Positions 1 through 8,752 of a stretch of 64,000 nucleotides of DNA are shown in pieces. The notes beneath the pieces were generated by a model. The model was given only the letters and a program-made list of their open reading frames with translations, was not told the DNA's origin and made no database searches. Numbering within the stretch: the first letter of the stretch is position 1; each line of letters begins with the position of its first letter. The DNA is from Gemmobacter fulvus (GTDB taxonomy: Bacteria > Pseudomonadota > Alphaproteobacteria > Rhodobacterales > Rhodobacteraceae). Location of the stretch: contig NZ_CP076362.1 in the NCBI RefSeq assembly GCF_018798885.1, forward strand, positions 62,001 to 126,000, in the 5' to 3' direction. Both the position numbers and the translations under genes were made by a program.

Positions 1-788
1 ACATCATCATCGCCCTTGATGTCGAACATTGCCAGTTGCGGGTTTTCTTCGATCAGAAACCGGATCTCCGACACCGCCCGGCCCATGCGGCGCAACTCCG
101 GCGTCAGCCGGATGTTCGAGGTGCGGTTCACCTCTTCGACCGCCGGTTTGATGATCTTGGCATTCAACTGCTTGAACACCTCGTAATAGGCGCTGTCCTC
201 CACCCCCATCAGCCGACGAAAGGTCTCGATTGGCCACCACCCGGTCGATCCGGTGCGGATGAAGCGATAGCAGTTTTCATAAAGCGCCAGCCCGTGCCCC
301 GAGGTGAAACGCCGCTGGATGTTCAGATTGATCAGCGCATAGACTTTGGGGTCATAGAGCTTTTCCGCCAGCGCGGGCGAATAGGCATATTCGCAGATGC
401 CGCCCTTCAGCTTGGCATAGGACAGCAGCGCCGACACGCCCCATTCCTGCCGCCCCTTGTCATCCAGCATGTCCCATTCGGCCACGGTTTCAGCCAGGCC
501 GCGCAGCGCGTCGCGCAGCGTGTCCATATCGTTGGAATTATAGCCGATCATCAAGGACAGCGTGCGCGCGTCGATTTGGTGGCGGGTCGCGGTCAACAGC
601 GTGTCATAGGCATTCAGCAGCAGCACATTCGACAGTTTGCGCTGCAACAGCGTCAGCTTGCCCGAGACATGGATCGCCGCCACATTCTTTTTCACCGAGC
701 CACGCCGCATCGCGCCGGTGAAGCGCGGATCGGTGCTGAAATCTATATCCGGGCTGGGCGAATCTGCACGGGCCAAGGGGCTCTCCAT
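1..788 (-). CDS. Plasmid replication initiator, Rep_3-like (3' end cut by window)
   Basis: I read about 262 codons on the minus strand from ATG at 788, open to the window edge, so the C terminus is missing. The protein starts MESPLARADSPSPDIDF. It has a region rich in K, R and L (VSGKLTLLQRKLSNVLL, near residue 42), then a stretch with LYENCYRFIRTGS and WWPIETFRRLMGV that resembles the tandem winged-helix Rep_3 family of plasmid initiators. These proteins bind the origin and open it for replication. It is divergent from parAB across a spacer with DnaA boxes, an arrangement used by Rhodobacteraceae plasmids. No good ribosome site precedes the ATG. A possible TTGCAA-17-GATACT promoter (825-797) would put transcription almost at the start codon, so the message may be nearly leaderless. 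The family is inferred from pattern, not from a search. Confidence 0.75.
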   Translation of the reverse strand, partial: MESPLARADSPSPDIDFSTDPRFTGAMRRGSVKKNVAAIHVSGKLTLLQRKLSNVLLLNAYDTLLTATRHQIDARTLSLMIGYNSNDMDTLRDALRGLAETVAEWDMLDDKGRQEWGVSALLSYAKLKGGICEYAYSPALAEKLYDPKVYALINLNIQRRFTSGHGLALYENCYRFIRTGSTGWWPIETFRRLMGVEDSAYYEVFKQLNAKIIKPAVEEVNRTSNIRLTPELRRMGRAVSEIRFLIEENPQLAMFDIKGDDD

Positions 789-971
789 TTTGTGGCAGTA
801 TCGGCAAAAAGGTATCCGGTTGCAACACGCGCAAAGGTGCCTGAATACAGGATGGCCGCCGCACCGTATCCGGGCACCTTACGCCATAGAGCGCCCGTGT
901 TGCGCGAGGCGCGCAGGCGGCGCACGCTGCATTCACGAATCGCGCGGACGAAATTTGTCGAATCGCGGCAG

Positions 972-995
972 TTATCCACCGTTATCTGTGGATAA
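972..995. promoter_or_regulatory. Pair of inverted DnaA boxes
   Basis: TTATCCACC at 972-980 matches the DnaA box consensus TTATCCACA at 8 of 9 positions. TGTGGATAA at 987-995 is a perfect match on the opposite strand. The boxes face each other with six bases between them, in the rep-parA spacer. Host DnaA binding here would support replication initiation or control of rep. Confidence 0.65.
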
Positions 996-1239
996 GCCGC
1001 CCCTGAAACCGGGTTCCCGTCCTCCCGAAGCCGGGAACCGCTCTGCCTGACTCTGGGCACCGCTTGTCCTGCAAACGGGTACCCATGATACCGTAGGCAG
1101 ATACCTGTGGCGAGATTTCTCTTTTGTACTCAATGGGATCGCATACCCAAACATCTTAAAGATTCTCAAAGACTCAAAACAGATTTGCTGTGCCTGACCG
1201 GCTGATTTTCAAGGGAAAAAGGCAGCCTTTGCCCGATCT

Positions 1240-1263
1240 GAAACCCGGTTTCGCCACGAAACC
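1240..1263. promoter_or_regulatory. Clustered GAAACC half-sites, candidate ParA/ParB operator or parS
   Basis: GAAACC at 1240-1245, GGTTTC at 1247-1252 and CGAAACC at 1257-1263 create two overlapping dyads, including the perfect 17-base GGTTTCGCCACGAAACC (1247-1263). A further GAAACC lies at 1005-1010. The cluster sits just upstream of the parA promoter. Plasmid partition operons usually carry an operator and/or centromere here. The assignment is positional inference. Confidence 0.45.
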
Positions 1264-1282
1264 CTATATTCATCGAGCGGTT

Positions 1283-1312
1283 TTGACTTTTCAGAGGGAT
1301 GTGCGATAGAAT
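1283..1312 (+). promoter_or_regulatory. parA: Probable sigma-70 promoter of parAB
   Basis: TTGACT (1283-1288) and TAGAAT (1307-1312) are separated by 18 bases. They lie 45 bases upstream of the parA ATG and just after the GAAACC dyads, consistent with autoregulation by ParA/ParB. Confidence 0.5.
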
Positions 1313-1357
1313 GGCAGACAAGCCCCAAAGAAGCGCACATTGAGCAGGAACCCGCAC

Positions 1358-2737
1358 ATGAGCCGCAAACCAGATTCGGCGCTGCCGCCCTATTTCAACA
1401 TTGATCCGGCCCGCGCCGCAAGCAAACTGGGCGATACCGTCACCACCGAGCGTTTCGCCAAGGCCGCGGCCTTTTGCGGCCGCGGCCGCGACGATCTGGC
1501 CAAGCGCGGGTATTCCCCGGATGGCCGCAAGCATCTGCGGCGCTTTTCGATGTGGGAGGTCACGCGTTATCTGCTGCCCGTCGCCTCGGCCCATCTGCGC
1601 CGCGTGCTGAAATCGCATCCCGAATTGCCGCAGGGCGAAGGCGATGCCAATTCCCGCAGCTTCACGCTGGAAGAGGTGCTGGCCCTGCGCGACTATTTCG
1701 ACCGTGAAGGATCGGCGGCCAAGGAATACCGCCCGTGGCGCCCCGAAGGCCTGCCCGCCAAGATCTGCGCCGTGACCAATTTCAAGGGCGGTTCGGGCAA
1801 GACCACCACCTGCGCGCATCTGGCGATGGCGGCGGCGCTGGATGGCTATCGGGTGCTGGTGCTGGATCTCGACAGTCAGGCCTCGATGACCTCGCTGCTT
1901 GGGGGGCAGGTGCAGGATGAATGGCAGACGGTGTTCCCGCTGATCGCGCGCGATTACGCCCGCGCCGTGACGGCGGAAAACGAGCTGCGGGCGGCGCGCG
2001 GCGAAACTGCCCTGCCGCTGGACGAAACCCTGACCGAGGCGCTGACGGTTTCGTCGCGAAACCTGATCCAGAAAACCCATTGGCCGAATATCGACCTGAT
2101 CGGCGCGCAATTGAACCTCTATTGGGCGGAATTCCAGATTCCGGTCTGGCGCATGGGGCTGAAAACCTGGGCGCTCTGGGATGCGCTGCGCAACTTCCTG
2201 ACCGAAGACGGCTTGCTGGACGAATATGACATCGTGTTTCTCGATACGCCGCCGGCCTTGGGTTATCTGACCATCAACTCCTTGGCGGCGGCGGATATTC
2301 TGCTGGTGCCACTGGGCGCGTCCTTCCTTGAGTTTGATTCGACCGGGCGCTTCTTCGACATGCTCTATTCCACCTTTGCGTCGATCGAGGATGGCGAAAA
2401 CGCGCAGCGGCGCATTGCGGGCCTGCCCGAGATGCGCTTTGAATGGGATGTGGTGCGCGCCATCATCACCCGGTTCGACGCCAATCAGCAAACCGATCTG
2501 GCCAATGTCATCCAAGCCTATTTTGGTGATTTCATGACCGCCTACCGGCAGGAATTCACCGCGCTGGTCGGGCAGGCGGGCGAGCAGATCAATGGCATCT
2601 ACGAGGCCGATTATCGCGAATTCAACCGCGACACCTATCTGCGGGGCCGCGATGCGTTTGATCGCACCTATGCCGAATTCAAGGAGCTGCTGCTGGGCAC
2701 CTGGTGGCGCGATGATCAGGAACGGAAGGCGGTGTGA
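1358..2737 (+). CDS. parA: ParA-type partition ATPase
   Basis: Partition ATPase that moves or positions plasmid copies together with ParB bound at parS. The 459-residue protein has an N-terminal extension of about 135 residues that probably contains a DNA-binding region, as in type Ia ParA/RepA proteins. The deviant Walker A motif KGGSGKTT is at residues 143-150, and hydrophobic-Asp segments LVLDLDSQ and DIVFLDTPPALG follow. I chose ATG 1358 over the upstream in-frame TTG at 1340 because AGGAA (1346-1350) lies seven bases before it. The stop overlaps the possible GTG start of parB, so the two are coupled. The N-terminal extension suggests it also represses its own promoter (family knowledge). 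Confidence 0.88.
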   Translation: MSRKPDSALPPYFNIDPARAASKLGDTVTTERFAKAAAFCGRGRDDLAKRGYSPDGRKHLRRFSMWEVTRYLLPVASAHLRRVLKSHPELPQGEGDANSRSFTLEEVLALRDYFDREGSAAKEYRPWRPEGLPAKICAVTNFKGGSGKTTTCAHLAMAAALDGYRVLVLDLDSQASMTSLLGGQVQDEWQTVFPLIARDYARAVTAENELRAARGETALPLDETLTEALTVSSRNLIQKTHWPNIDLIGAQLNLYWAEFQIPVWRMGLKTWALWDALRNFLTEDGLLDEYDIVFLDTPPALGYLTINSLAAADILLVPLGASFLEFDSTGRFFDMLYSTFASIEDGENAQRRIAGLPEMRFEWDVVRAIITRFDANQQTDLANVIQAYFGDFMTAYRQEFTALVGQAGEQINGIYEADYREFNRDTYLRGRDAFDRTYAEFKELLLGTWWRDDQERKAV

Positions 2738-2739
2738 CC

Positions 2740-3792
2740 ATGGCAAAACGACGCAAGCTTGAAGCCCCGTCGCCCGAGGCCTTGGCCGAAATCGCGGCGG
2801 AACTGTCGCGCGCCCCGGCGCAGTCGCGCAGCCATGCCGCGCCGATTGCGCAGGTTGCCGCCGAAGTGGCCGCCGCCCGCCCGGCCACCGATCACGCCAC
2901 GCAACTGGCGCGGCTGCGCGAAGGCGCGGATGCCGAGGCCTGGCGCGCCGCAGATGCGCAGGGCCGGGTGCTGCGCATGTTGCCGATTGCGTCGGTTGAT
3001 CTGGACCATGTGGTTCGGGATCGCTTTGTGTCAGAGCCGGAGGCGATGGCCGAACTGAAGGCCTCGCTCAGCGCCTCTGGGCAGCGGCTGCCGGTCGAGG
3101 TGGTGGCTCTGGAGGGCGGGCGTTATGGCTTGATCTCGGGCTGGCGGCGCATCACCGCGCTGGCCGAACTGGCCGCCGAAACCGGGCAGGCGGCCGAGGT
3201 TCTGGCGCTGGTGCGGAGCGGGCGCGAGGCGGCGAGTGTCTATGCCAGCATGGTCGAGGAGAACGAGATCCGCGCCGCGCTGTCGCCCTATGAACGCGGC
3301 CGTATTGCGGCGGTGGCGGCGGGGCAGGGGGCCTTTGCCGCGATTGACGAGGCGGTCGAGGTGATCTTTGCGGCGGCGTCAAAGGCCAAACGCTCCAAGA
3401 TCCGCGGCTTCGCGCTGGTGCATGAGGTTCTGGGCGATCTGCTCGCCTTTCCGGCGGCGATCAGTGAAAAGCAGGGTCTGTTGCTGGCGCAGGCGTTGCG
3501 CGATGGGCAGGCAGACCGGCTGCGCGCCGCCTTGGCCGAAACGGCCGCAAGCCCCGAGGCCGAATGGGCGCGGCTGGCCGCCGCCATGGCCCCGCCCAAG
3601 GCCGAGCCGCAAAAGGGCGGGCGTCCACGCAAACTGCCGCCGCTGGTCCGCGAAAGCCTGCCTTCGGGGGGCGCGCTGGAATTCGGCTGGTCTGCCGAAG
3701 GGCTGGTGATCAAGGCGCAGGGGGTGAATCTGCCGCGCGCCGATTTTGACCGGATGATCGCCGAGTTGCGCCGGTTGGGCCGGGCAGAGTAA
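2740..3792 (+). CDS. parB: ParB-type partition protein
   Basis: Centromere-binding partner of ParA, 350 residues. It shows the ParB/RepB nuclease-like fold motifs: a GQRLPVEVV segment, the GWRR arginine patch (in LISGWRRITAL) and the ENEIRAALSPYERG box, followed by a helix-turn-helix-like region and a variable C terminus. I prefer ATG 2740, with GGAAGG ten bases upstream. A GTG at 2734 would overlap the parA stop and is an alternative. It is the last gene of the parAB operon. The next gene (3796) is convergent. Confidence 0.88.
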   Translation: MAKRRKLEAPSPEALAEIAAELSRAPAQSRSHAAPIAQVAAEVAAARPATDHATQLARLREGADAEAWRAADAQGRVLRMLPIASVDLDHVVRDRFVSEPEAMAELKASLSASGQRLPVEVVALEGGRYGLISGWRRITALAELAAETGQAAEVLALVRSGREAASVYASMVEENEIRAALSPYERGRIAAVAAGQGAFAAIDEAVEVIFAAASKAKRSKIRGFALVHEVLGDLLAFPAAISEKQGLLLAQALRDGQADRLRAALAETAASPEAEWARLAAAMAPPKAEPQKGGRPRKLPPLVRESLPSGGALEFGWSAEGLVIKAQGVNLPRADFDRMIAELRRLGRAE

Positions 3793-3795
3793 CGG

Positions 3796-4242
3796 TCAGA
3801 CCGAGGGAGGCGGTGTCTGGCGCAGCACATCGCGCAGGCGGTGCAGGATCTGCGTCACCCCGGCAATCTCTTCGCCGGGCAGATCAAGGCAGGCCGCGAT
3901 ACATTCGGGAATCGCCGCAGCCCGTATCGCCAAGGCCTTGCCACTGTCGGTCAGTTGCACCATCACCCGGCGCTCATCCTCGGCCATGCGGGTGCGCGAC
4001 ACCAGCCCCAGCGCCTCCATGCGTTTCAGCAGCGGTGACAGGGTGTTGGTATCCAGCATCAGTTCTTCACCCAAGGCACCCACACCCCGCCCATCGTCGC
4101 GGCTAAGCGCCAGCAACACTAGATATTGTGGATAGGTCAGCCCCAGCGGCTCAAGGATCGGCTGGTAAAACCGGGTAAAGGCGTGGCTCGCGGCATAGAG
4201 GTTGAAGCACAGCAGCGCCTGCGGATCGGGGGCTTGGGTCAT
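3796..4242 (-). CDS. MarR-family regulator, OhrR-like with sensing cysteine
   Basis: A 148-residue winged-helix repressor that aligns by eye along its length with OhrR. The LLCFNLYAASHAF segment and TYPQYLVLLAL match the OhrR N-terminal helices. Cys12, Tyr26 and Tyr37 fall where the peroxidatic Cys15, Tyr29 and Tyr40 of Bacillus subtilis OhrR lie. The wing motif DERRVMVQLT is present. ATG 4242 is preferred over GTG 4263 because of the upstream AAAAGG. No ohr peroxidase gene lies nearby. Instead the gene is divergent from the aromatic-CoA operon, and an 18-base palindrome lies between them. It probably represses that operon and itself. Whether the ligand is an oxidant, an aromatic acid or a CoA thioester is unknown. 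Confidence 0.82.
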   Translation of the reverse strand: MTQAPDPQALLCFNLYAASHAFTRFYQPILEPLGLTYPQYLVLLALSRDDGRGVGALGEELMLDTNTLSPLLKRMEALGLVSRTRMAEDERRVMVQLTDSGKALAIRAAAIPECIAACLDLPGEEIAGVTQILHRLRDVLRQTPPPSV

Positions 4243-4327
4243 GGCATCGGCCTTTTGTGGCACCGGGACACCAGATTATATCGCAGCCGACACAACCGCA
4301 AGCGATGCAGAAATCCTTCAAGATCAA

Positions 4328-4345
4328 AATTTCAAGCTTGAAATT
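4328..4345. promoter_or_regulatory. 18-bp perfect palindrome, candidate MarR operator
   Basis: AATTTCAAGCTTGAAATT is a perfect 18-base dyad in an AT-rich stretch between the divergent MarR/OhrR-like gene (start 4242) and the aromatic operon (start 4406). Its length and symmetry suit a MarR dimer. Binding here could block both promoters. Confidence 0.6.
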
Positions 4346-4405
4346 AATTCGACTCGGTGTCAGCCTGTCTGAAACGCGCCGCAGAGCATGTTGGGAGGAT
4401 ATACC

Positions 4406-6688
4406 ATGAAGGTTCTTTGTCTCGGTGGCGGCCCTGCGGGGTTGTATTTCGCAATCTCGATGAAACTGCGCGATGCCACGCATCAGGTGACGGTGCTGGA
4501 ACGCAACCGCGCGAATGACACCTTCGGCTGGGGGGTGGTGCTGTCGGATGACGCGCTGGGGCGGATGCAGAAAAACGATCCGGTCAGCACCGAGGCGATC
4601 CGCGCGCAATTCGCCTATTGGGACGATATCGCCGTGGTGCATGATGGCGTGCGCACGGTGTCGGGCGGCCATGGCTTTGCCGGGATCGGGCGCAAGGCGA
4701 TGCTGGTGCTGTTGCAGGCCCGCGCGCGGGAACTGGGTGTGGATCTACAATTCGAGACCGAGTTCAAATCGGTCGACGACTATCGCCGCGATTATGAGCT
4801 GGTTGTGGCCACCGATGGCATCAACAGCCTTGTGCGCCGCGATTACAGTGACGTGTTCCGCCCCGACATTGATCTGCGCAAATGCAAATTCGTCTGGCTG
4901 GGCACGCATCAGAAATTCGACGATGCCTTCACCTTCATCTTCGAGAAAACCGAGCATGGCTGGGTCTGGGCGCATGTCTATCAATTCGATGACAAGACCG
5001 CGACCTTCATCGTGGAATGTCTGCCCGAAACCTGGGATCGCTGGGGTTTCGAAGCAATGTCGAAGGAGGAAACCGTCGAGACCTGCCGCAAGATCTTTGA
5101 ACGTCATCTGGGCGGGCATGATCTGATGTCGAACGCGGCGCATCTGCGCGGCTCGGCGGTGTGGATGCAGTTCCCGCGGGTGATCTGCGACACATGGTAT
5201 CACGACAACATCGTGCTGATGGGCGATGCGGCGGCGACGGGGCATTTTTCCATCGGTTCCGGCACGCGGCTGGCCTTCGACAGCGCGATTGCGCTGGCCG
5301 AATATCTGCACAGCGAACCGACGATGCAGGCGGCATTCCAGCGCTATCAGGACGAACGCCGGGTCGAGGTGCTGCGCCTGCAATCGGCGGCGCGCAACAG
5401 TCTGGAATGGTTTGAACAGGTTGAACGCTACCTCGACATGCCGCCGGAACAATTCGCCTATTCGCTGCTGACACGCAGCCAGCGCATCAGCCATGAAAAC
5501 CTGCGCCTGCGCGATCCGGCATGGCTGCGCAAGGCCGAGGACTGGTTTCAGGCGCAGGCGGGCGGGCAGGCGGGGCGGGCCCCGATGTTCGCGCCGTTCC
5601 AGCTGCGCGGGATGCGGCTGGAAAACCGCGTCGTCGTCTCGCCGATGGCGCAATACAAGGCGGTGGATGGCATCCCCGGCGATTGGCATTTCGTGCATTA
5701 TGCCGAACGCGCCAAGGGCGGGGCAGGGCTGATCTATACCGAGATGACCTGTGTGTCGCCCGAGGGGCGCATCACCCCCGGCTGTCCCGGCCTTTATGCG
5801 CCCGAACACGAGGCGGGCTGGCGGCGGCTGGTCGAGTTCGTGCATGCCGAAACGCAGGCGAAGCTCTGCTGCCAGATCGGCCATTCCGGCCGCAAGGGGT
5901 CGACGCAGCTTGGCTGGCAAAAGATGGATGCGCCGCTCGACAGCGGCAACTGGCCGCTGCTGAGCGCATCAGACATCGCCTGGCAGCCGGGCAATGCGGT
6001 GCCCAAGGCGATGGACCGCGCCGATATGGATGCGGTGACAGCGCAATTCGTGGCCGCCACCGAAATGGCGGCGCGGGCGGGCTTTGACATGGTGGAACTG
6101 CATGCCGCGCATGGCTATCTGATCTCCAGCTTCATCAGCCCGCTGTCGAACACGCGCAGCGATGCCTATGGCGGCAGCCTGAGCAACCGGATGCGCTATC
6201 CGCTGGAGGTATTTGCGGCGATGCGGGCGGTCTGGCCCGCCGACAAGCCGATGTCGGTGCGGATTTCGGCAACCGACTGGCGTGACGATGCGGGCGTGAC
6301 CCCGGCAGATGCGGTGGAGATTGCGCGCCTGTTCCGGGCCGCCGGGGCGGATATCATCGACGTGTCGGCGGGGCAGACCTCGACAGAGGCGCGCCCGGTC
6401 TATGGCCGCATGTTCCAGACCCCGTTCAGTGACCGGATCCGCAACGAGGCGGGCATTGCCACCATGGCCGTCGGCAATATCTTCGAGGCCGATCACGTCA
6501 ATTCGATCCTGATGGCCGGGCGCGCAGATCTGGTCTGCCTCGCGCGGCCCCATCTGGCCGATCCCTATTGGACGCTGCATGCTGCCTTGCAGATGGGCGA
6601 TACCGCAACCGCCTGGCCGCTGCCCTATCTGCCGGGCCGGGATCAGGCGCTGCGCCTGCAAAAACCGGCAGAGGTGATCCGGGCATGA
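4406..6688 (+). CDS. Bifunctional aryl-CoA monooxygenase/reductase (2-aminobenzoyl-CoA or salicylyl-CoA type)
   Basis: A 760-residue two-domain flavoprotein. The N-terminal half (about 1-380) is a p-hydroxybenzoate-hydroxylase-type FAD monooxygenase with GGGPAGLY at residue 7 onward and a [14 protein letters not shown] flavin motif. The C-terminal half (from about 392) is an old-yellow-enzyme FMN domain with [11 protein letters not shown], a HAAHGYL segment and a SDAYGGS segment. This fusion is known for 2-aminobenzoyl-CoA monooxygenase/reductase of Azoarcus evansii, which hydroxylates and then reduces the ring, and for salicylyl-CoA 5-hydroxylases. The start at 4406 follows GGGAGGA (4393-4399). 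It is the first gene of the operon and overlaps the SDR gene by four bases. The aminobenzoate ligase-like gene downstream favours the 2-aminobenzoyl-CoA assignment, but hydroxybenzoyl-CoA is possible. Confidence 0.85.
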   Translation: MKVLCLGGGPAGLYFAISMKLRDATHQVTVLERNRANDTFGWGVVLSDDALGRMQKNDPVSTEAIRAQFAYWDDIAVVHDGVRTVSGGHGFAGIGRKAMLVLLQARARELGVDLQFETEFKSVDDYRRDYELVVATDGINSLVRRDYSDVFRPDIDLRKCKFVWLGTHQKFDDAFTFIFEKTEHGWVWAHVYQFDDKTATFIVECLPETWDRWGFEAMSKEETVETCRKIFERHLGGHDLMSNAAHLRGSAVWMQFPRVICDTWYHDNIVLMGDAAATGHFSIGSGTRLAFDSAIALAEYLHSEPTMQAAFQRYQDERRVEVLRLQSAARNSLEWFEQVERYLDMPPEQFAYSLLTRSQRISHENLRLRDPAWLRKAEDWFQAQAGGQAGRAPMFAPFQLRGMRLENRVVVSPMAQYKAVDGIPGDWHFVHYAERAKGGAGLIYTEMTCVSPEGRITPGCPGLYAPEHEAGWRRLVEFVHAETQAKLCCQIGHSGRKGSTQLGWQKMDAPLDSGNWPLLSASDIAWQPGNAVPKAMDRADMDAVTAQFVAATEMAARAGFDMVELHAAHGYLISSFISPLSNTRSDAYGGSLSNRMRYPLEVFAAMRAVWPADKPMSVRISATDWRDDAGVTPADAVEIARLFRAAGADIIDVSAGQTSTEARPVYGRMFQTPFSDRIRNEAGIATMAVGNIFEADHVNSILMAGRADLVCLARPHLADPYWTLHAALQMGDTATAWPLPYLPGRDQALRLQKPAEVIRA

Positions 6689-7422
6689 CAGTTGCGGGCA
6701 AGCGGGTTCTGATCACTGGCGGCGGGTCCGGTCTTGGCGCGGATCTGGCGCGCGGCTTTGTGGCCGCTGGGGCCGAAGTGGTGATTGCCGGGCGCAGGCA
6801 GGCCCCGTTGCAAGAGGTGGCGGCGCGCGTCGGCGCGCGGGCGGTGGTGGCCGATGTGACGGACGAGGCCTCGGTTGCCGCGATGTTTGCGGCGGCAGGC
6901 CGCTGTGACATCGTGATCGCCAATGCCGGGGCCGCCGAGAGCGCACCCTTTGGCAAGACCACTCTGGCGCAATGGAACGCGCTGCTGGCCGTCAACCTGA
7001 CCGGGGTGTTTCTGACCTTCCGCGACGGGCTGGCGCAGATGTCGGGCTGGGGGCGGCTGATTGCCGTGGCCTCCACCGCCGGGTTGAAAGGCTATGCCTA
7101 TGTCGCGCCCTATGCGGCGGCCAAACATGGCGTGGTCGGCCTGACGCGCAGCCTTGCGCAAGAGGTGGCCAAACGGCCCGTCACCGTCAACGCGCTGTGC
7201 CCCGGGTTTCTGGACACCGAGATGACCGATCGTTCGATTGCCACCATCAGTGCCAAAACCGGCATGGATGCGGCGGCGGCGCGGGCGGCGCTGGCCGGGC
7301 AAAGCCCGCAAAACCGGCTGATCCAGCCCGCCGAAGTGACGGCGGCGGCACTTTTCCTGTGTGGGGCAGGGGCGGAAGGCATTAACGGTCAGGCCATCGC
7401 CATCGCCGGAGGAGAGCCATGA
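6685..7422 (+). CDS. SDR-family oxidoreductase of the aryl-CoA pathway
   Basis: A classical short-chain dehydrogenase/reductase of 245 residues. TGGGSGLG (residues 10-17) binds NAD(P), NAG follows at about residue 80, and the S-YxxxK catalytic set is seen in VASTAG and [11 protein letters not shown] 6685 overlaps the stop of the monooxygenase gene (ATGA), and its stop overlaps the next gene the same way. It probably oxidises a 3-hydroxyacyl-CoA or alicyclic hydroxy intermediate after ring reduction, by analogy with beta-oxidation-like steps of this pathway. The exact substrate is not visible. Confidence 0.83.
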   Translation: MTVAGKRVLITGGGSGLGADLARGFVAAGAEVVIAGRRQAPLQEVAARVGARAVVADVTDEASVAAMFAAAGRCDIVIANAGAAESAPFGKTTLAQWNALLAVNLTGVFLTFRDGLAQMSGWGRLIAVASTAGLKGYAYVAPYAAAKHGVVGLTRSLAQEVAKRPVTVNALCPGFLDTEMTDRSIATISAKTGMDAAAARAALAGQSPQNRLIQPAEVTAAALFLCGAGAEGINGQAIAIAGGEP

Positions 7423-7880
7423 CCGATTTTGACAAGACCGATCCGCTGTCGAAGCGCCGCCTGAAAACCTGGATCCGGCTGTTGGGTGTCACCCGCAGCG
7501 CCGAAAACCACCTGCGCGAATTCCTGCGCCTGAACCACGATACCACCCTGCCGCGGTTCGATGTGATGGCCGCGCTGTGGCGACGGCGCGAAGGCGTGAC
7601 GATGAGCGAGCTGAGCCGGATGCTGCTGGTGTCGAACGGCAATGCCACGGCGGTGATGGACCGGCTGGAAAAGGACGGTCTGGCCAAGCGCACCCAAAGC
7701 GCCACCGACCGCCGCACCATCCATGTGGCGCTGACCGAAGAGGGGCTGCGCCAGTTCGAGGGGCTGGCCGCCGATCACGAACGCGAGGTGAACCGGGTGT
7801 TCGGGGCACTGACCGAGGCGGATCTGGATGCGCTGACCGACATCCTGAAACGTGCTGCCGGAAAAGGAGACAGCGCATGA
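7419..7880 (+). CDS. MarR-family regulator inside the aryl-CoA operon
   Basis: A 153-residue MarR protein without the OhrR cysteine region. The recognition part reads [29 protein letters not shown], and the wing contains [13 protein letters not shown]. It is coupled on both sides by four-base overlaps with the SDR and crotonase genes, so it is co-transcribed with the pathway it probably controls. MarR proteins embedded in aromatic-CoA operons often answer to CoA thioester intermediates (family knowledge). Having two MarR regulators in one locus suggests dual control. Confidence 0.84.
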   Translation: MTDFDKTDPLSKRRLKTWIRLLGVTRSAENHLREFLRLNHDTTLPRFDVMAALWRRREGVTMSELSRMLLVSNGNATAVMDRLEKDGLAKRTQSATDRRTIHVALTEEGLRQFEGLAADHEREVNRVFGALTEADLDALTDILKRAAGKGDSA

Positions 7881-8689
7881 CCACACTGGCCGGGCTGACC
7901 CCCCGACATTTCCTGTGGCAGGTGGAGGACCGCATCGCCACGATCCGGCTCAACCACCCCGACCGCAAGAATCCGCTGACCTTCGACAGCTATGCCGAGC
8001 TGCGCGATACCTTCCGCGCGCTGGTCTATGCCGAGGATGTGGACGTGGTGATCTTTGCCTCCCATGGCGGCAATTTCTGTTCGGGCGGCGATGTGCATGA
8101 CATCATCGGGCCGCTGGTGGGCATGGACATGAAAGGCCTCTTGGCCTTCACCCGGATGACCGGCGATCTGGTCAAGGCGATGATCGGCTGCGGCAAACCG
8201 ATCATTGCGGCGGTCGAGGGCGTCTGCGTCGGCGCAGGCGCGATCATCGCCATGGCGAGTGACCTGCGTCTGGCCACGCCCGAGGCGAAATGCGCCTTTC
8301 TGTTCACCCGCGTCGGCCTTGCGGGTTGCGACATGGGCGCCTGTGCCATGTTGCCGCGCCTGATCGGGCAGGGCCGCGCGGCAGAGCTGCTGTATACCGG
8401 GCGGGTGATGGGCGCCGCAGAGGGCGAGCGCTGGGGCTTCTGGAACGCGCTGCACGATGCCGAGACGCTGGAGACCGAGGCGGTGAAACTGGCGCACCGG
8501 CTGGCGGCAGGCCCGGTTTTTGCGCATGGCATCACCAAGACCCAGCTCAATCAGGAATGGAACATGGGGCTGGAACAGGCGATCGAGGCCGAGGCGCAGG
8601 CGCAGGCGATCTGCATGCAGACCCGCGACTTTGAACGCGCCTATCACGCCTTTGTCGCCAAGGAAAAACCGCTGTTCCGCGGGGATTGA
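7877..8689 (+). CDS. Enoyl-CoA hydratase/isomerase (crotonase) family protein
   Basis: A crotonase-fold protein of 270 residues. The oxyanion-hole segments [11 protein letters not shown] and [19 protein letters not shown] are clear. The region where hydratases carry their second catalytic Glu reads [15 protein letters not shown], with Asp in the GCDMG motif. The reaction may therefore be a hydration or a hydrolytic C-C cleavage rather than standard beta-oxidation. ATG 7877 overlaps the upstream marR stop. It is followed by a 51-base hairpin repeat and then the acyl-CoA dehydrogenase gene. Confidence 0.85.
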   Translation: MTTLAGLTPRHFLWQVEDRIATIRLNHPDRKNPLTFDSYAELRDTFRALVYAEDVDVVIFASHGGNFCSGGDVHDIIGPLVGMDMKGLLAFTRMTGDLVKAMIGCGKPIIAAVEGVCVGAGAIIAMASDLRLATPEAKCAFLFTRVGLAGCDMGACAMLPRLIGQGRAAELLYTGRVMGAAEGERWGFWNALHDAETLETEAVKLAHRLAAGPVFAHGITKTQLNQEWNMGLEQAIEAEAQAQAICMQTRDFERAYHAFVAKEKPLFRGD

Positions 8690-8692
8690 ACG

Positions 8693-8743
8693 CCGGGGGC
8701 TGCGCGCCCCCGGACCCCCGCGGGATATTTTCGCCAAGATGAA
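8693..8743 (+). repeat. 51-bp hairpin repeat, copy 1
   Basis: A CCGGGGGC/GCCCCCGG stem with a five-base loop (8693-8713) is followed by ACCCCCGCGGGATATTTTCG and CCAAGATGAA. A near-identical copy lies at 56180-56230. Elements of this form are, to my knowledge, scattered through Rhodobacteraceae genomes. This copy fills the gap between the crotonase and acyl-CoA dehydrogenase genes and reaches almost to the start of the latter, so it may modulate read-through or translation. Confidence 0.7.
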
Positions 8744-8752
8744 AGACAGGAT

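Larger units (their letters stand above)
789..1357. other. Origin-like spacer between rep and parA
   Basis: This 569-base spacer has no convincing gene. It holds two DnaA boxes (972-995), a hairpin with arms 1012-1019 and 1032-1039, the palindrome GGGTACCC (1077-1084), an AT-richer stretch around 1110-1180, clustered GAACC-type half-sites (1240-1263) and a parA promoter (1283-1312). The motif GTATCCGG occurs near 812 and 865, but I could not establish a regular iteron array. The combination suits a plasmid replication origin plus partition control. That it works as oriV is inference. Confidence 0.55.

Noticed and set aside
811-873. Possible iterons (GTATCCGG repeated)
   Set aside because: Only two short copies at irregular spacing. 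This is too little for an iteron array.
1340-1357. TTG start adding six codons to ParA
   Set aside because: ATG 1358 has AGGAA at good spacing, and the TTG form has no better ribosome site.
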